Source: Sulfurovum sp. (GTDB lineage Bacteria; Campylobacterota; Campylobacteria; Campylobacterales; Sulfurovaceae). From it: a stretch of 42,215 nucleotides of DNA. The notes beneath the pieces are model-generated. The model did no database searches and had not been told where the DNA came from. It saw nothing but the letters and a program-made list of their open reading frames with translations. Each line of letters begins with the position of its first letter. The first letter of the stretch is position 1. The stretch covers positions 1-42,215 of the forward strand of contig DYMX01000011.1 of NCBI GenBank assembly GCA_020721345.1, read 5' to 3'. This document shows positions 9,955 to 19,443 of the stretch, one piece after another. Position numbers and translations under genes: made by a program.

Positions 9955-10185
9955 ATGAAAAGATATGATCTAAGACATCTAAAAGATGATTTTTATGACA
10001 AAATGCTAACCCTTATCAAAGGTGACCTAAAAAACAATGAAGTTGGAATCTTTCTTTTTGAAATAGGCGATTTCAGCCATATTCAAAAGAGCGCCGATGT
10101 TGTCAAAGAAGCAGGGCATGAGCTTTTGAATTCACTTAAATTCAATGAAGCGGATTGGACTATAGTCGTTAGGAAAAAAGGCTAA
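9955..10185 (+). CDS. Small nuo-operon protein in the NuoE position (HP1264/Cj1575c-like)
   Basis: MKRYDLRHLKDDFYDKMLTLIKGDLKNNEVGIFLFEIGDFS; no NuoE 2Fe-2S cysteines; likely ATG start at 9955 within ORF 9934-10185. Confidence 0.65.
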   Translation: MKRYDLRHLKDDFYDKMLTLIKGDLKNNEVGIFLFEIGDFSHIQKSADVVKEAGHELLNSLKFNEADWTIVVRKKG

Positions 10186-10187
10186 TA

Positions 10188-12197
10188 ATGGCTAATGTAT
10201 TTTTCTCTACTTGGCAAGGCGAACTAATAGACAACAGAAACAAAAAAGAAGATGAATTGCAGGCAAGCGCATTTTCTTTGCCTGAAAATTATACATCGGA
10301 CAAGTCTTCAAAAGCTTTTATAGGCTGGGATGGCGTAGCGTTATTTGATAAAGATGTTGATGTTGTAAGACTTGCTATGGAATATGCGGCACAGTATCAA
10401 ATCTATTCGGAAGCTTGCGGCAGATGCACACCCGGTAGATGGGGTGGACGAATATTGTATGATCTGCTTGACAAAATAGCAAGAGGAGAAGGAAGTCATG
10501 ATGATATTGCTCATCTAAAAGAGGTTAGCAGCACTATGATGATTACATCAAAATGCGAGATCGGCAAAACAGTACCAAAACCTATACTGGATTTAATGGA
10601 GCATTTTGCGGCCGATTTTAATGATTTGATAGATAACCAAAAAGCATCGCGCCATTATAATGAAGAGATCAACTATATAGCCAAAGTAACTGCCCCATGT
10701 ACCGATATGTGTCCATCTCATGTTGATATACCTGCTTACATAGAAGGTGTTAGGGATATGCAGTTTAGCGAATCTTTGGGTGCGACGAGACAAACTATGC
10801 CTTTAGCGCATACTTGCGGCAGAGTTTGTCCTCATCCATGCGAGGATGCATGCAGAAGAGCAAATTTGGACAGCCCGATTTCTATTATGGAGCTTAAGAG
10901 ACTTGGCGCTGATTATGAAACAGATCACGGGCTTCCATGGCAACACCCTTTTGAGCCAAAAGAGCCGAAAAATGACGGTAAGAAAGTTGCCATCATAGGA
11001 GCCGGTCCTGCAGGACTGACGGCGGCTTATTATTTGGCGCTTGAAGGGATACAGGTAGATATTTTTGAAGAGCTGCCTGTTCTTGGCGGAGAAGTTGCAG
11101 TGGGTGTTCCGCAGTATCGTATGCCTATAGAGAAGTACAATAAAGATATAGTGCTTGTAACTTCTATGCCGACGGTAAATGTTATTACAAACCATCGTGT
11201 TGATGCGGCACGACTCAAAGAGATAGATAGCGAGTACGATGCAACGCTTCTTGCTTTTGGAACAAGACTTTCTAAAAAAATAGGCGCTGCTAACGAAAAA
11301 ATGGATATGGGCGGATATTGGGGCGCTATAGCGATGCTTGACAAAGTAAATCTATGGCATAAATATAGCACAGGAAGCCCTGCAAGCAATGAGCTTAAAG
11401 ATAAGGTTGTTGTATGTGTAGGTGGTGGATTTACCTCGATGGACGTTGTTAGATGTTCTATCAGAGAAGGCGCTTCAAGAGTTGTTATGCTTTATAGAAG
11501 AGATGAAAAAACCATCATAGGCAATACAACATATGAAGAGTATCATGAAGCAGTAGAAGAAGGCGTTGAGTTTATATTTCACTCTGCAATCGAAGAGATT
11601 TTTGATGATGGAAAGAATATCACTAAACTAAAGATCAACCAATATGAGCTTGTTCCTGATCCAAATGGAGGAAGGGCCCAGCTTGTAAAAAGAGAAGACG
11701 GTGATTTTGAAATGGAGTGTGATTATCTAATTCCTGCAGTTTCTCAATCTGCCGATCTTCAACTATTGCCTGCCGAATGGGAGCTTGCTCTTACATCATG
11801 GGAAACCTTGCTCACAAACGGGAAAGATTATATGACAAGCCGCCCTGGACTTTTTGCTGCAGGAGACTGTGAATATGGACCAATGACCATAGTAAATGCA
11901 GTCGGTCAAGCAAAAAGAGCCGCATCCGTTATATCAAAATATATCTATGACGGAAAAGTTTCACTAAGCGATGATGAGATCATGGAAGATCATCTTAAAA
12001 AACTAAAAGTTTATAATAAAAAAGAGAAGATCACAGGCTGGATGCCTGGACTTCCAAGGGTTGTTAGTCAAAAACTTGAAGTAGACGAGAGAAAAGATAA
12101 TAATAAAGAGGTAAATATGGGCTTTACCGGCGAAGAAGCCGTAGATGAAGCGCAAAGATGTATGAGATGTTATTATATTTCAATGGTGGCGGTGTAG
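10188..12197 (+). CDS. NuoF-C-terminal/GltD-like (SfrB-like) FAD/NAD(P)-dependent oxidoreductase fusion in the NuoF position
   Basis: N-terminal CGRCTPGRWGG...SKCEIGK (N3-like), then CTDMCPSHVDIPAY, CGRVCPHPCEDACRR, VAIIGAGPAGLTAAYYLALEG, VVCVGGGFTSMDVVR, GLFAAGDCEYGP, RCMRC; no canonical NuoF FMN motif. Confidence 0.85.
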   Translation: MANVFFSTWQGELIDNRNKKEDELQASAFSLPENYTSDKSSKAFIGWDGVALFDKDVDVVRLAMEYAAQYQIYSEACGRCTPGRWGGRILYDLLDKIARGEGSHDDIAHLKEVSSTMMITSKCEIGKTVPKPILDLMEHFAADFNDLIDNQKASRHYNEEINYIAKVTAPCTDMCPSHVDIPAYIEGVRDMQFSESLGATRQTMPLAHTCGRVCPHPCEDACRRANLDSPISIMELKRLGADYETDHGLPWQHPFEPKEPKNDGKKVAIIGAGPAGLTAAYYLALEGIQVDIFEELPVLGGEVAVGVPQYRMPIEKYNKDIVLVTSMPTVNVITNHRVDAARLKEIDSEYDATLLAFGTRLSKKIGAANEKMDMGGYWGAIAMLDKVNLWHKYSTGSPASNELKDKVVVCVGGGFTSMDVVRCSIREGASRVVMLYRRDEKTIIGNTTYEEYHEAVEEGVEFIFHSAIEEIFDDGKNITKLKINQYELVPDPNGGRAQLVKREDGDFEMECDYLIPAVSQSADLQLLPAEWELALTSWETLLTNGKDYMTSRPGLFAAGDCEYGPMTIVNAVGQAKRAASVISKYIYDGKVSLSDDEIMEDHLKKLKVYNKKEKITGWMPGLPRVVSQKLEVDERKDNNKEVNMGFTGEEAVDEAQRCMRCYYISMVAV

Positions 12198-12198
12198 C

Positions 12199-14442
12199 AT
12201 GAGCATACAAAGACAAGAAAAAAAACCCGTAACTATTACGATCGACGGCAAAGAGTGCATGGGAAGTCAAGGTGAGACGATCTTGAAAATCGCAAGAGCA
12301 AACGGTATATATATTCCTACGATGTGCTATCTTAGTAAAGTTGAGCCGATAGCAAGCTGCCGTATGTGTGTCGTGGAAGTAGAGGGAGTTGAAGGCATGA
12401 TTCTTTCATGCCAAGAAAAAGCAGTAGATGGAGCAGTTGTTAAAACAAGCTCAAAAGATCTTTATACCCAAAGACAAAATATAATGAAGCTCTATAATGT
12501 AAATCACCCGCTAGAGTGTGGTGTTTGCGATAAGAGCGGAGAGTGTGATCTGCAAAACAAAACATTGGAATTCGGCATCTCCCAGCAAAGCTTTACAACA
12601 AGAGAATCCCATAAAAAAGTTGAGAACTGGGGATATGTTTCATATGATCCGGCACTTTGCATAATGTGTGAAAAGTGTGTTAGAGTGTCAAATGAGATAA
12701 CCGGAAATGAAGCGTTAAGCATAAGTGTCGGCGGATATAAATCAACAATAGTAAACAGTAAAAATTTCACTTGCGCATCTTTGGGTGAAAGTGCTGCTGT
12801 TTGTCCTGTGGGTGCACTTGTAAATAGTGATTTCAAATACACTTCGAATGCATGGGAGCTAAAGCGTATTCCGGCGAGTTGCGCACATTGCAGCAGTGTA
12901 TGTTCGCTTAACTATGAAGTTAAAAATGACAAAATATACAGAGTTACCAATAATTTTGAATTTAGTTCGCTTTGCGGGGCGGGCAGATTTGGATTTGATT
13001 TTGAAAATAGAAATGCCGTAAAAGATTTTGAGATATTCAGGGAAGCTGTAAGCGCATTTAAAAGAGCAGATACTGTTCGTTTTTCTGCTGTAATAACAAA
13101 CGAAGAGGCTTTGATATTGCAAAAACTCAAGGACAAATACAAATATAAACTTGTTTGCGATGAGGCTTATGGTTATCAACAATTCCTAAAAGCATACGGA
13201 AGTATCACGGGAGAGACACTTTATAGCGGAGATTTGAATTCTATAAAAGAGTCAAGCGCTGTGATAGTATTTGGCAGCAGAATAAATGATGACAATCCTA
13301 TGGTTAAATACCATATAACAATGGCAAGTAAAAGAAATAGAGCAAGAGTTGCGTATCTTCACCCTATAGAAGATAGCAATATCGGCAATATCGTAACACA
13401 GTTTATCAAATATGAAGCCGGAAGCGAAGAGGGTGTTGCTGCATTGCTTGCAAATACACTTTTAAGCAGCCGTGAGATATCACCGGAGTTAAAAAGCTTT
13501 TTAGATAACCTTGATATAGGCAATCTAAGCGCAGAGAGCAGTGTTGGCGAAGAAGAGCTTACGGCTCTTTTGAAATCTATTGACAAGAAAGATAGGTTGA
13601 CTTTTGTTGTCGGCAATGATATATATAACCACCCGAGAGCAAAAGAGATAGCCAAATTGCTCGGCGCTATAGATAAATACAGTGATTTCAGTTTCGTTAT
13701 TGTTCCTCCTGCCACAAATGCATTGGGAGTATCACTTATCTGTTCGCTTGATGAGAAAGCAGAGGGGTATACGGTAGGGTTTAATTCAAAAGGTAATTTT
13801 GAGCTTAGCAGTTTAGGAGGCGGAGATATGGATATGCCTGCGCTTAATCAACAAGAAGGAACATTGACAAATATCGATAAACGCGTTGTTCCTACAAATG
13901 TTGCGCTAAATTATAACGGATATGTTCTAAATGATATAGCAAATGAACTTGGGTTGAATGCTGAATATACTATCGATTATACTTCTGATCTGCCTGTAAA
14001 ATCCGGCTTCAGATCAGAAGTATTTGACGATCTGCCTTCATATTTTGATAACAGCGGATTTGAGCATAGAGGATATTTGCTGACCTCAAAGAGCATGAAA
14101 GCAGCGCAAGGCTTTGATGATATAGAAGAGTTGCCGACTTTTGACGGAGCGATAGTTTATAATTGTAATGAAAATATAAATATGAATATATTTACAAATG
14201 TTACAAAGGCATTTAAAAGTGATGTAGTTTACCTAAAGGGTTCACCTCAGTTTGCAAATATCGTTAAACTAAAAGATGGCGAAGAGATAATTTTTAGCGC
14301 CAATGGAACTAAATATAAAAGAGTGTTTAAGATCGATGAAAGTATGAAAGGCACTATAGCGCTTAATCCGACATTTGATATGGATTTGCATGCAAGTTTA
14401 AATAGTTCATATAGATTTAGTCATTTAAATAGGGAGCAGTAA
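12199..14442 (+). CDS. nuoG: NADH-quinone oxidoreductase subunit G, paralog 1
   Basis: 2Fe-2S domain CRMCVVEVEG, N5 HPLECGVCDKSGEC, N4 CIMCEKC...CPVGAL, N7-like CAHCSSVC...SLCGAGRFG. Confidence 0.92.
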   Translation: MSIQRQEKKPVTITIDGKECMGSQGETILKIARANGIYIPTMCYLSKVEPIASCRMCVVEVEGVEGMILSCQEKAVDGAVVKTSSKDLYTQRQNIMKLYNVNHPLECGVCDKSGECDLQNKTLEFGISQQSFTTRESHKKVENWGYVSYDPALCIMCEKCVRVSNEITGNEALSISVGGYKSTIVNSKNFTCASLGESAAVCPVGALVNSDFKYTSNAWELKRIPASCAHCSSVCSLNYEVKNDKIYRVTNNFEFSSLCGAGRFGFDFENRNAVKDFEIFREAVSAFKRADTVRFSAVITNEEALILQKLKDKYKYKLVCDEAYGYQQFLKAYGSITGETLYSGDLNSIKESSAVIVFGSRINDDNPMVKYHITMASKRNRARVAYLHPIEDSNIGNIVTQFIKYEAGSEEGVAALLANTLLSSREISPELKSFLDNLDIGNLSAESSVGEEELTALLKSIDKKDRLTFVVGNDIYNHPRAKEIAKLLGAIDKYSDFSFVIVPPATNALGVSLICSLDEKAEGYTVGFNSKGNFELSSLGGGDMDMPALNQQEGTLTNIDKRVVPTNVALNYNGYVLNDIANELGLNAEYTIDYTSDLPVKSGFRSEVFDDLPSYFDNSGFEHRGYLLTSKSMKAAQGFDDIEELPTFDGAIVYNCNENINMNIFTNVTKAFKSDVVYLKGSPQFANIVKLKDGEEIIFSANGTKYKRVFKIDESMKGTIALNPTFDMDLHASLNSSYRFSHLNREQ

Positions 14443-16916
14443 TGGAAGAAATTGAAAATAACGGAATTGTATCATTGATAATTGACGGCAAGATATGTAC
14501 TGCAAAAGAGGGCGAATATATACTTAACGTAGCAAGAGCAAACAGTATATTTATACCCGCAATATGCTATCTTACCAGATGTTCGCCGACACTGGCTTGT
14601 CGTATATGTCTTGTTGAAGCCGACGGTAAAAGAGTGTATGCTTGTAACGCCAAAGTTAAAGATGGCATGAATGTTGTAGTAAGCAATGAAGAGATACTTG
14701 AAGAACGAAAAGCTATTATGCAAGTTTACGATGTAAATCATCCTCTTCAGTGTGGAGTTTGTGACCAGAGCGGTTCATGTGAACTTCAAAATTATACTTT
14801 AGAGATCGGTGTTGATGAGCAGCCATATAGAATTGCAGATGTGCAAAGAGAAAGCTCTAATTGGAGCAGTGTTCTTCATTATGATCCGGCTCTTTGTATA
14901 GTGTGCGAGAGATGTGTTACTGTATGTAAAGATATGATCGGTGACAGCGCTTTGACAACTGGTCCTAGAGGCGGCGAAGGTTTGGATAAAGAGCTAAAAG
15001 ACACTATGCCTAAAGATGCTTATTCTATGTGGAACAAGCTACAAAAATCTGTAATAGCGCCAAGCAACGAAACAGACCAAACCAATTGTAGTGATTGCGG
15101 TGAGTGTATCGCGGTTTGTCCTGTTGGCGCATTAGTAAGTAGAGACTTTGTCTATACTGCAAACTCTTGGGAGCTAACAAAAGTACCGGCAACTTGCGCG
15201 CATTGCAGCAGTGGATGTCAGATCTACTATGAAACAAAACCAACTAGCATTGCAAATAGATATGAAAAGATTTACCGCGTAACTAACGAGTGGAATTATG
15301 TATCTTTATGCGGAGCCGGACGATTTGGATATGATTTTGAAAATAGAACTGCCTCAAAAGATGCAAATGCACTTAAAGATGCGGTTGTTGCTATAAAAAA
15401 AGCAGATGCTATCAGATTTAATTCAGTTATTACAAATGAAGAAGCTCTCATGCTGCAAACGCTAAAAGAAAAGCTAGGTGTCAAACTAATAAATAATGAT
15501 GCAAAAGCATTTAAAGATTTTATGACCTATTTTGCAAATGCGAAAGGCTCAACCCTAAGTAACGGCAATATAAGAACAATGATGCAAGAGAGTGATTTTA
15601 TTATTTCAGTAGGCTCAGCTCTTAGAAACGATAATCCAAATGTTAGATATTTATTTAATAATATTCAAAAGTTAAATAAAGGGGCAGGATTATATTTTCA
15701 TCCGATCGGCGATAAGGTGATAGAAAATCTTGGCAAAAATGTTGCTTGCATTGAAAACAAGATAAATAGCGAAGAAGCCGTACTTTATTGGATACTTGAT
15801 AATTTTGCAGACAAAGAAAAATTGCCTGCAGAAGTAAAAGATTATTTAGCATCACTCTCAACTACCACGAAAAAAACTATAAGTGAAACTGTTATGGAAG
15901 ATGTTGTAGAGACGGTAGTAGATGAAGCGACTGGCGAGAGTAAAGAGGTTACAAAAAAAGTTCCTAAAAAAGTTGACAAAGAGATAGAGGTAAACAAAAG
16001 CAAACTTCTTGAAATATTTGGAGCTCCTAGTGATTTTGCCGATACCATAGAGAAATTCTTAGCAAAAAAAGAGAATTTTTCATTGGTTGTAGGCGAGGAT
16101 CTTTATTTTCATCCACGATCAAAAAATCTTGCGATCCTTGTGGCATTGATTGAAAGTACAACACCGTTTAACATCGCTATCATTCCTCCTAAAACAAATT
16201 CATTAGGAGTATCTTTGATCTGTGATCTTGATGATGAATGCAGCGGATATGTTATCGGTTACAACGAAGTAGGAGATTTCAGATTGAGCGCTTTAGGTGA
16301 CGGCGATCTTGATATGCCGGCAATGAACCAGCAGGAAGGAACATTGACAAATATGCACAAACGTGTAGTGCCTACAAATGCCGCGCTTAGCTATAATGGA
16401 TATATATTAAATGATATTCTAAATGAACTCGGCATGGGCGAAAGATTGACGATCGACTGGACAAAAGAGCTGCCCGTCAAAGAAGGTTTTGAAGCGCGAG
16501 AATTTGATAGTTTACCAAACGGTTACAATAATGACGGAAGCGAAAATAGAGGATATGGTTTAAAATCTCAAAAGGTTAAGGCTACAGAATCTTTACCTAA
16601 AGAGATAAGTTCAAACGAGATGAGCGCCGATGTAATGGCGTATAGATGCAATCCTCAAAGACAATTCAATGAGTTTACCGCAACTGCCCATCAAATATTT
16701 GAGCCATTCGCTCTATATGCAAGTGAAGAAAAAGCCAGTGAACTTGGCAGCAGGGTTGCGATCGATCTAGACGGCACGGAATTTGTTTTGGATGTTAAAA
16801 TCGATGACAGAATGAGCGGGGATATAGTAAAACTTCCTGATTTTAAACACTCTTTTGAGATTTACAAATTTTTTGGACAAAATAGATTTAAATCTATATC
16901 CATAAGAAAGGCATAA
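14442..16916 (+). CDS. nuoG: NADH-quinone oxidoreductase subunit G, paralog 2
   Basis: CRICLVEADG, HPLQCGVCDQSGSC, CIVCERCVTVC...CSDCGECIAVCPVGAL, CAHCSSGC...SLCGAGRFG. Confidence 0.92.
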   Translation: MEEIENNGIVSLIIDGKICTAKEGEYILNVARANSIFIPAICYLTRCSPTLACRICLVEADGKRVYACNAKVKDGMNVVVSNEEILEERKAIMQVYDVNHPLQCGVCDQSGSCELQNYTLEIGVDEQPYRIADVQRESSNWSSVLHYDPALCIVCERCVTVCKDMIGDSALTTGPRGGEGLDKELKDTMPKDAYSMWNKLQKSVIAPSNETDQTNCSDCGECIAVCPVGALVSRDFVYTANSWELTKVPATCAHCSSGCQIYYETKPTSIANRYEKIYRVTNEWNYVSLCGAGRFGYDFENRTASKDANALKDAVVAIKKADAIRFNSVITNEEALMLQTLKEKLGVKLINNDAKAFKDFMTYFANAKGSTLSNGNIRTMMQESDFIISVGSALRNDNPNVRYLFNNIQKLNKGAGLYFHPIGDKVIENLGKNVACIENKINSEEAVLYWILDNFADKEKLPAEVKDYLASLSTTTKKTISETVMEDVVETVVDEATGESKEVTKKVPKKVDKEIEVNKSKLLEIFGAPSDFADTIEKFLAKKENFSLVVGEDLYFHPRSKNLAILVALIESTTPFNIAIIPPKTNSLGVSLICDLDDECSGYVIGYNEVGDFRLSALGDGDLDMPAMNQQEGTLTNMHKRVVPTNAALSYNGYILNDILNELGMGERLTIDWTKELPVKEGFEAREFDSLPNGYNNDGSENRGYGLKSQKVKATESLPKEISSNEMSADVMAYRCNPQRQFNEFTATAHQIFEPFALYASEEKASELGSRVAIDLDGTEFVLDVKIDDRMSGDIVKLPDFKHSFEIYKFFGQNRFKSISIRKA

Positions 16917-16917
16917 T

Positions 16918-17928
16918 ATGGACGCATTAACGATAGGAACAATAATAAAAATATTGATAATTTTAGCAATTGTATCAGCAATTGCAGGATTTGGAACATA
17001 TATTGAAAGAAAAGTACTTGCATTTATGCAGCGCCGTCTTGGACCAATGCATGTAGGTCCTTACGGACTCTTGCAAATCGCAGCCGATGGTATAAAGCTG
17101 TTTACAAAAGAGGATATCATTCCTCAAAATGCAAATAAATTTATATTTTCATTAGCTCCGGTAATAACTGCTGCAACGGCATTTATTGCTATGGCGGCAT
17201 TGCCGCTGTTTCCAACATTTACAATACCTGAATTTCTTCCACTCATTGGAGGTGCCATAGTACCTTCTATTGTTGCAGATATAAATATAGGCATATTGTT
17301 TATACTTGGAATAATGGCTGCAGGTCTTTACGGTCCGCTTCTTGCAGGTATGGCCCAATCAAATAAATGGGGCATCATAGGGTCTGCAAGAACGGCAGTT
17401 CAATTTTTAAGCTACGAAGTTGTTACCGGACTTTCTGTTTTGGCTCCTATTATGCTTGTAGGATCCCTTTCTTTAATTGATTTTAATGACGCTCAAGCAA
17501 GCGGGATTGGCTCATGGCTAATCTGGCAGCAGCCAATAGCATTTGTACTGTTTTTGATAGCAGGCTTTGCCGAAACTAACAGAACACCATTTGACCTATT
17601 GGAGCATGAAGCTGAAATTATTTCAGGTTATGTAACTGAGTACAGCGGTCTTAGATGGGGCATGTTCTTTATAGGTGAGTATGCAAACATGATAACTATC
17701 TCAGTTATTGCGGCAGTTGTATTTTGTGGCGGTTATAATGATCTATGGTTTATATCAGGATGGCTTTTATTTGTACTAAAAGTTATTTTCTTTTTCTTTT
17801 TGATGTTGTGGGTGAGAGCCGCTTGGCCGCATGTTAGACCCGATCAAATGATGTGGTTATGCTGGAAAGTATTGATGCCGTTAGCCGTGATCAATATAGT
17901 AATAACCGGCATCGTAGTAATGCTGTAA
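16918..17928 (+). CDS. nuoH: NADH-quinone oxidoreductase subunit H
   Basis: YIERKVLAFMQRRLGPMHVGPYGLLQIAADGIKLFTKEDIIP; AETNRTPFDLLEHEAEIISGYVTEYSG. Confidence 0.97.
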   Translation: MDALTIGTIIKILIILAIVSAIAGFGTYIERKVLAFMQRRLGPMHVGPYGLLQIAADGIKLFTKEDIIPQNANKFIFSLAPVITAATAFIAMAALPLFPTFTIPEFLPLIGGAIVPSIVADINIGILFILGIMAAGLYGPLLAGMAQSNKWGIIGSARTAVQFLSYEVVTGLSVLAPIMLVGSLSLIDFNDAQASGIGSWLIWQQPIAFVLFLIAGFAETNRTPFDLLEHEAEIISGYVTEYSGLRWGMFFIGEYANMITISVIAAVVFCGGYNDLWFISGWLLFVLKVIFFFFLMLWVRAAWPHVRPDQMMWLCWKVLMPLAVINIVITGIVVML

Positions 17929-17942
17929 AGGGAGGAAGAAAT

Positions 17943-18578
17943 ATGGCACATATTGAAGAACATAAAGATACGCAGGCTATCCAAAGAGAGAAGCAAAATT
18001 ACATAATGCTTGATTTGGGAAAAACTCCGCAGTTCGGCATACCTGCATTTATTCAGGTTGTAAAAAGAAGTTTAAGCAGAGAGCTGCTCAAAGGTCTTGG
18101 CGTAACATTTAGAGAGATGATAAATGCTCTATTTAAGGGCAAATTGCATACAACACAGTATCCATTTGAAAAATTGCCGATAGCGCCAAGATATAGAGCT
18201 ATACATGAAATGCTAAGGCTGCTTGAAAGCGGACACTATAGATGCATAGGATGCGGACTTTGTGAAAAAATTTGTATTTCCAATTGTATAGCAATGGAGA
18301 CAAGATATGATGAAAATCAAAGAAAAGAAGTGAGCGAATATACTATCAATTTCGGTCGTTGTATATTTTGCGGATATTGCGCTGAAGTATGCCCTGAGCT
18401 TGCAATCGTTCATGGCGGAAGATATGAAAATGCAAGTGAACAAAGAGCAGGGTTCTCGCTGTTTGAAGATATGCTAACACCTATCGATAAGCTAAAAGAG
18501 CAAAATGAGTTTGCGGGATTTGGAAGCATTAGTCCAAATGCAGATGAAAATATCAAAAAAACACCACTTGCATACTAG
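17943..18578 (+). CDS. nuoI: NADH-quinone oxidoreductase subunit I
   Basis: Two 4Fe-4S motifs CIGCGLCEKIC and CIFCGYCAEVCPELAI; ATG 17943. Confidence 0.95.
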   Translation: MAHIEEHKDTQAIQREKQNYIMLDLGKTPQFGIPAFIQVVKRSLSRELLKGLGVTFREMINALFKGKLHTTQYPFEKLPIAPRYRAIHEMLRLLESGHYRCIGCGLCEKICISNCIAMETRYDENQRKEVSEYTINFGRCIFCGYCAEVCPELAIVHGGRYENASEQRAGFSLFEDMLTPIDKLKEQNEFAGFGSISPNADENIKKTPLAY

Positions 18579-18587
18579 GAGCGAAAT

Positions 18588-19142
18588 ATGTTTGAACAAA
18601 TTGCATTTTATTTTTTTTCAGTCCTAACAATAGGGCTGTTCTTGGTTACCGTATTTAGTAAAAATGTTTTATACGCTATGACATCGCTTGCCAGCGGTAT
18701 GGTAGTAATTGCAGGATTTTTCTTTTTAGTTGGGGCTGACTTTTTGGGAGTCGTCCAACTTATAGTTTATGTCGGTGCGGTTATGGCGCTTTACGCATTT
18801 GGTATGATGTTCTTTAATGTAACAAAAGACCTTAAAGAGAAGAATACATCAAATATCTGGGTCATGATAGTTGGCGTAACTGTTGCGCTTTTGATGACCT
18901 TAATGTTTGTTGGAGCTATCAATCCGGATGCGATCTATGCATCATTGCCTATGAGTGATAAAATGAACAATCCTGAAGCAGTTGGAATGGCATTATTTAC
19001 AAAGTACCTCGTTCCTTTTGAGGTTGCTGCAATTATGTTGCTTATAGCAATGATCGGCGGTATCGTATTGGCAGGTAAGAAAATGGATACTAGCTTGACC
19101 AACATAGAAGATGAAGTATTACAACAAAAGGATGCAAAATGA
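18588..19142 (+). CDS. nuoJ: NADH-quinone oxidoreductase subunit J
   Basis: Membrane protein with ADFLGVVQLIVYVGAVMALYAFGMMFFN. Confidence 0.94.
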   Translation: MFEQIAFYFFSVLTIGLFLVTVFSKNVLYAMTSLASGMVVIAGFFFLVGADFLGVVQLIVYVGAVMALYAFGMMFFNVTKDLKEKNTSNIWVMIVGVTVALLMTLMFVGAINPDAIYASLPMSDKMNNPEAVGMALFTKYLVPFEVAAIMLLIAMIGGIVLAGKKMDTSLTNIEDEVLQQKDAK

Positions 19143-19441
19143 TCGGATTGAATCATTATTTAATTTTATCAGGAATACTATTTACCATCGGTCTTATCGG
19201 TGTTCTTAGAAGAAGAAACCTGCTTATGCTTTTTTTCTCAACCGAGATAATGCTAAATGCTGCAAATGTTGCTTTTGCCGCAATTTCAAATTTTTATCAT
19301 GACCTATCAGGACAGATGTTCGCATTCTTTATAGTCGCGATTGCAGCTAGTGAAGTTGCTATCGGTCTGGGACTATTGATACTTGTTTATAAAAAAGAAA
19401 ATACACTGGATCTTGATGATCTTGCGTCTATGAAAGGATAA
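19139..19441 (+). CDS. nuoK: NADH-quinone oxidoreductase subunit K
   Basis: RRNLLMLFFSTEIMLNAANVAF...AASEVAIGLGLLILVY. Confidence 0.96.
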   Translation: MIGLNHYLILSGILFTIGLIGVLRRRNLLMLFFSTEIMLNAANVAFAAISNFYHDLSGQMFAFFIVAIAASEVAIGLGLLILVYKKENTLDLDDLASMKG

Positions 19442-19443
19442 CC

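Noticed and set aside
11030-11389. Long antisense ORFs inside nuo genes (for example 119 aa and 130 aa)
   Set aside because: They lie opposite well-recognised coding sequence and have no recognisable domain or upstream signals.
12640-12840. Apparent loss of Fe-S cysteines in NuoG paralog 1 (CVRVS, CASLGESAAVC)
   Set aside because: Canonical NuoG N4 uses only the CxxCxxC plus the Cys of CPVGAL, all of which are present. Paralog 1 is normal here; paralog 2 has an additional set.
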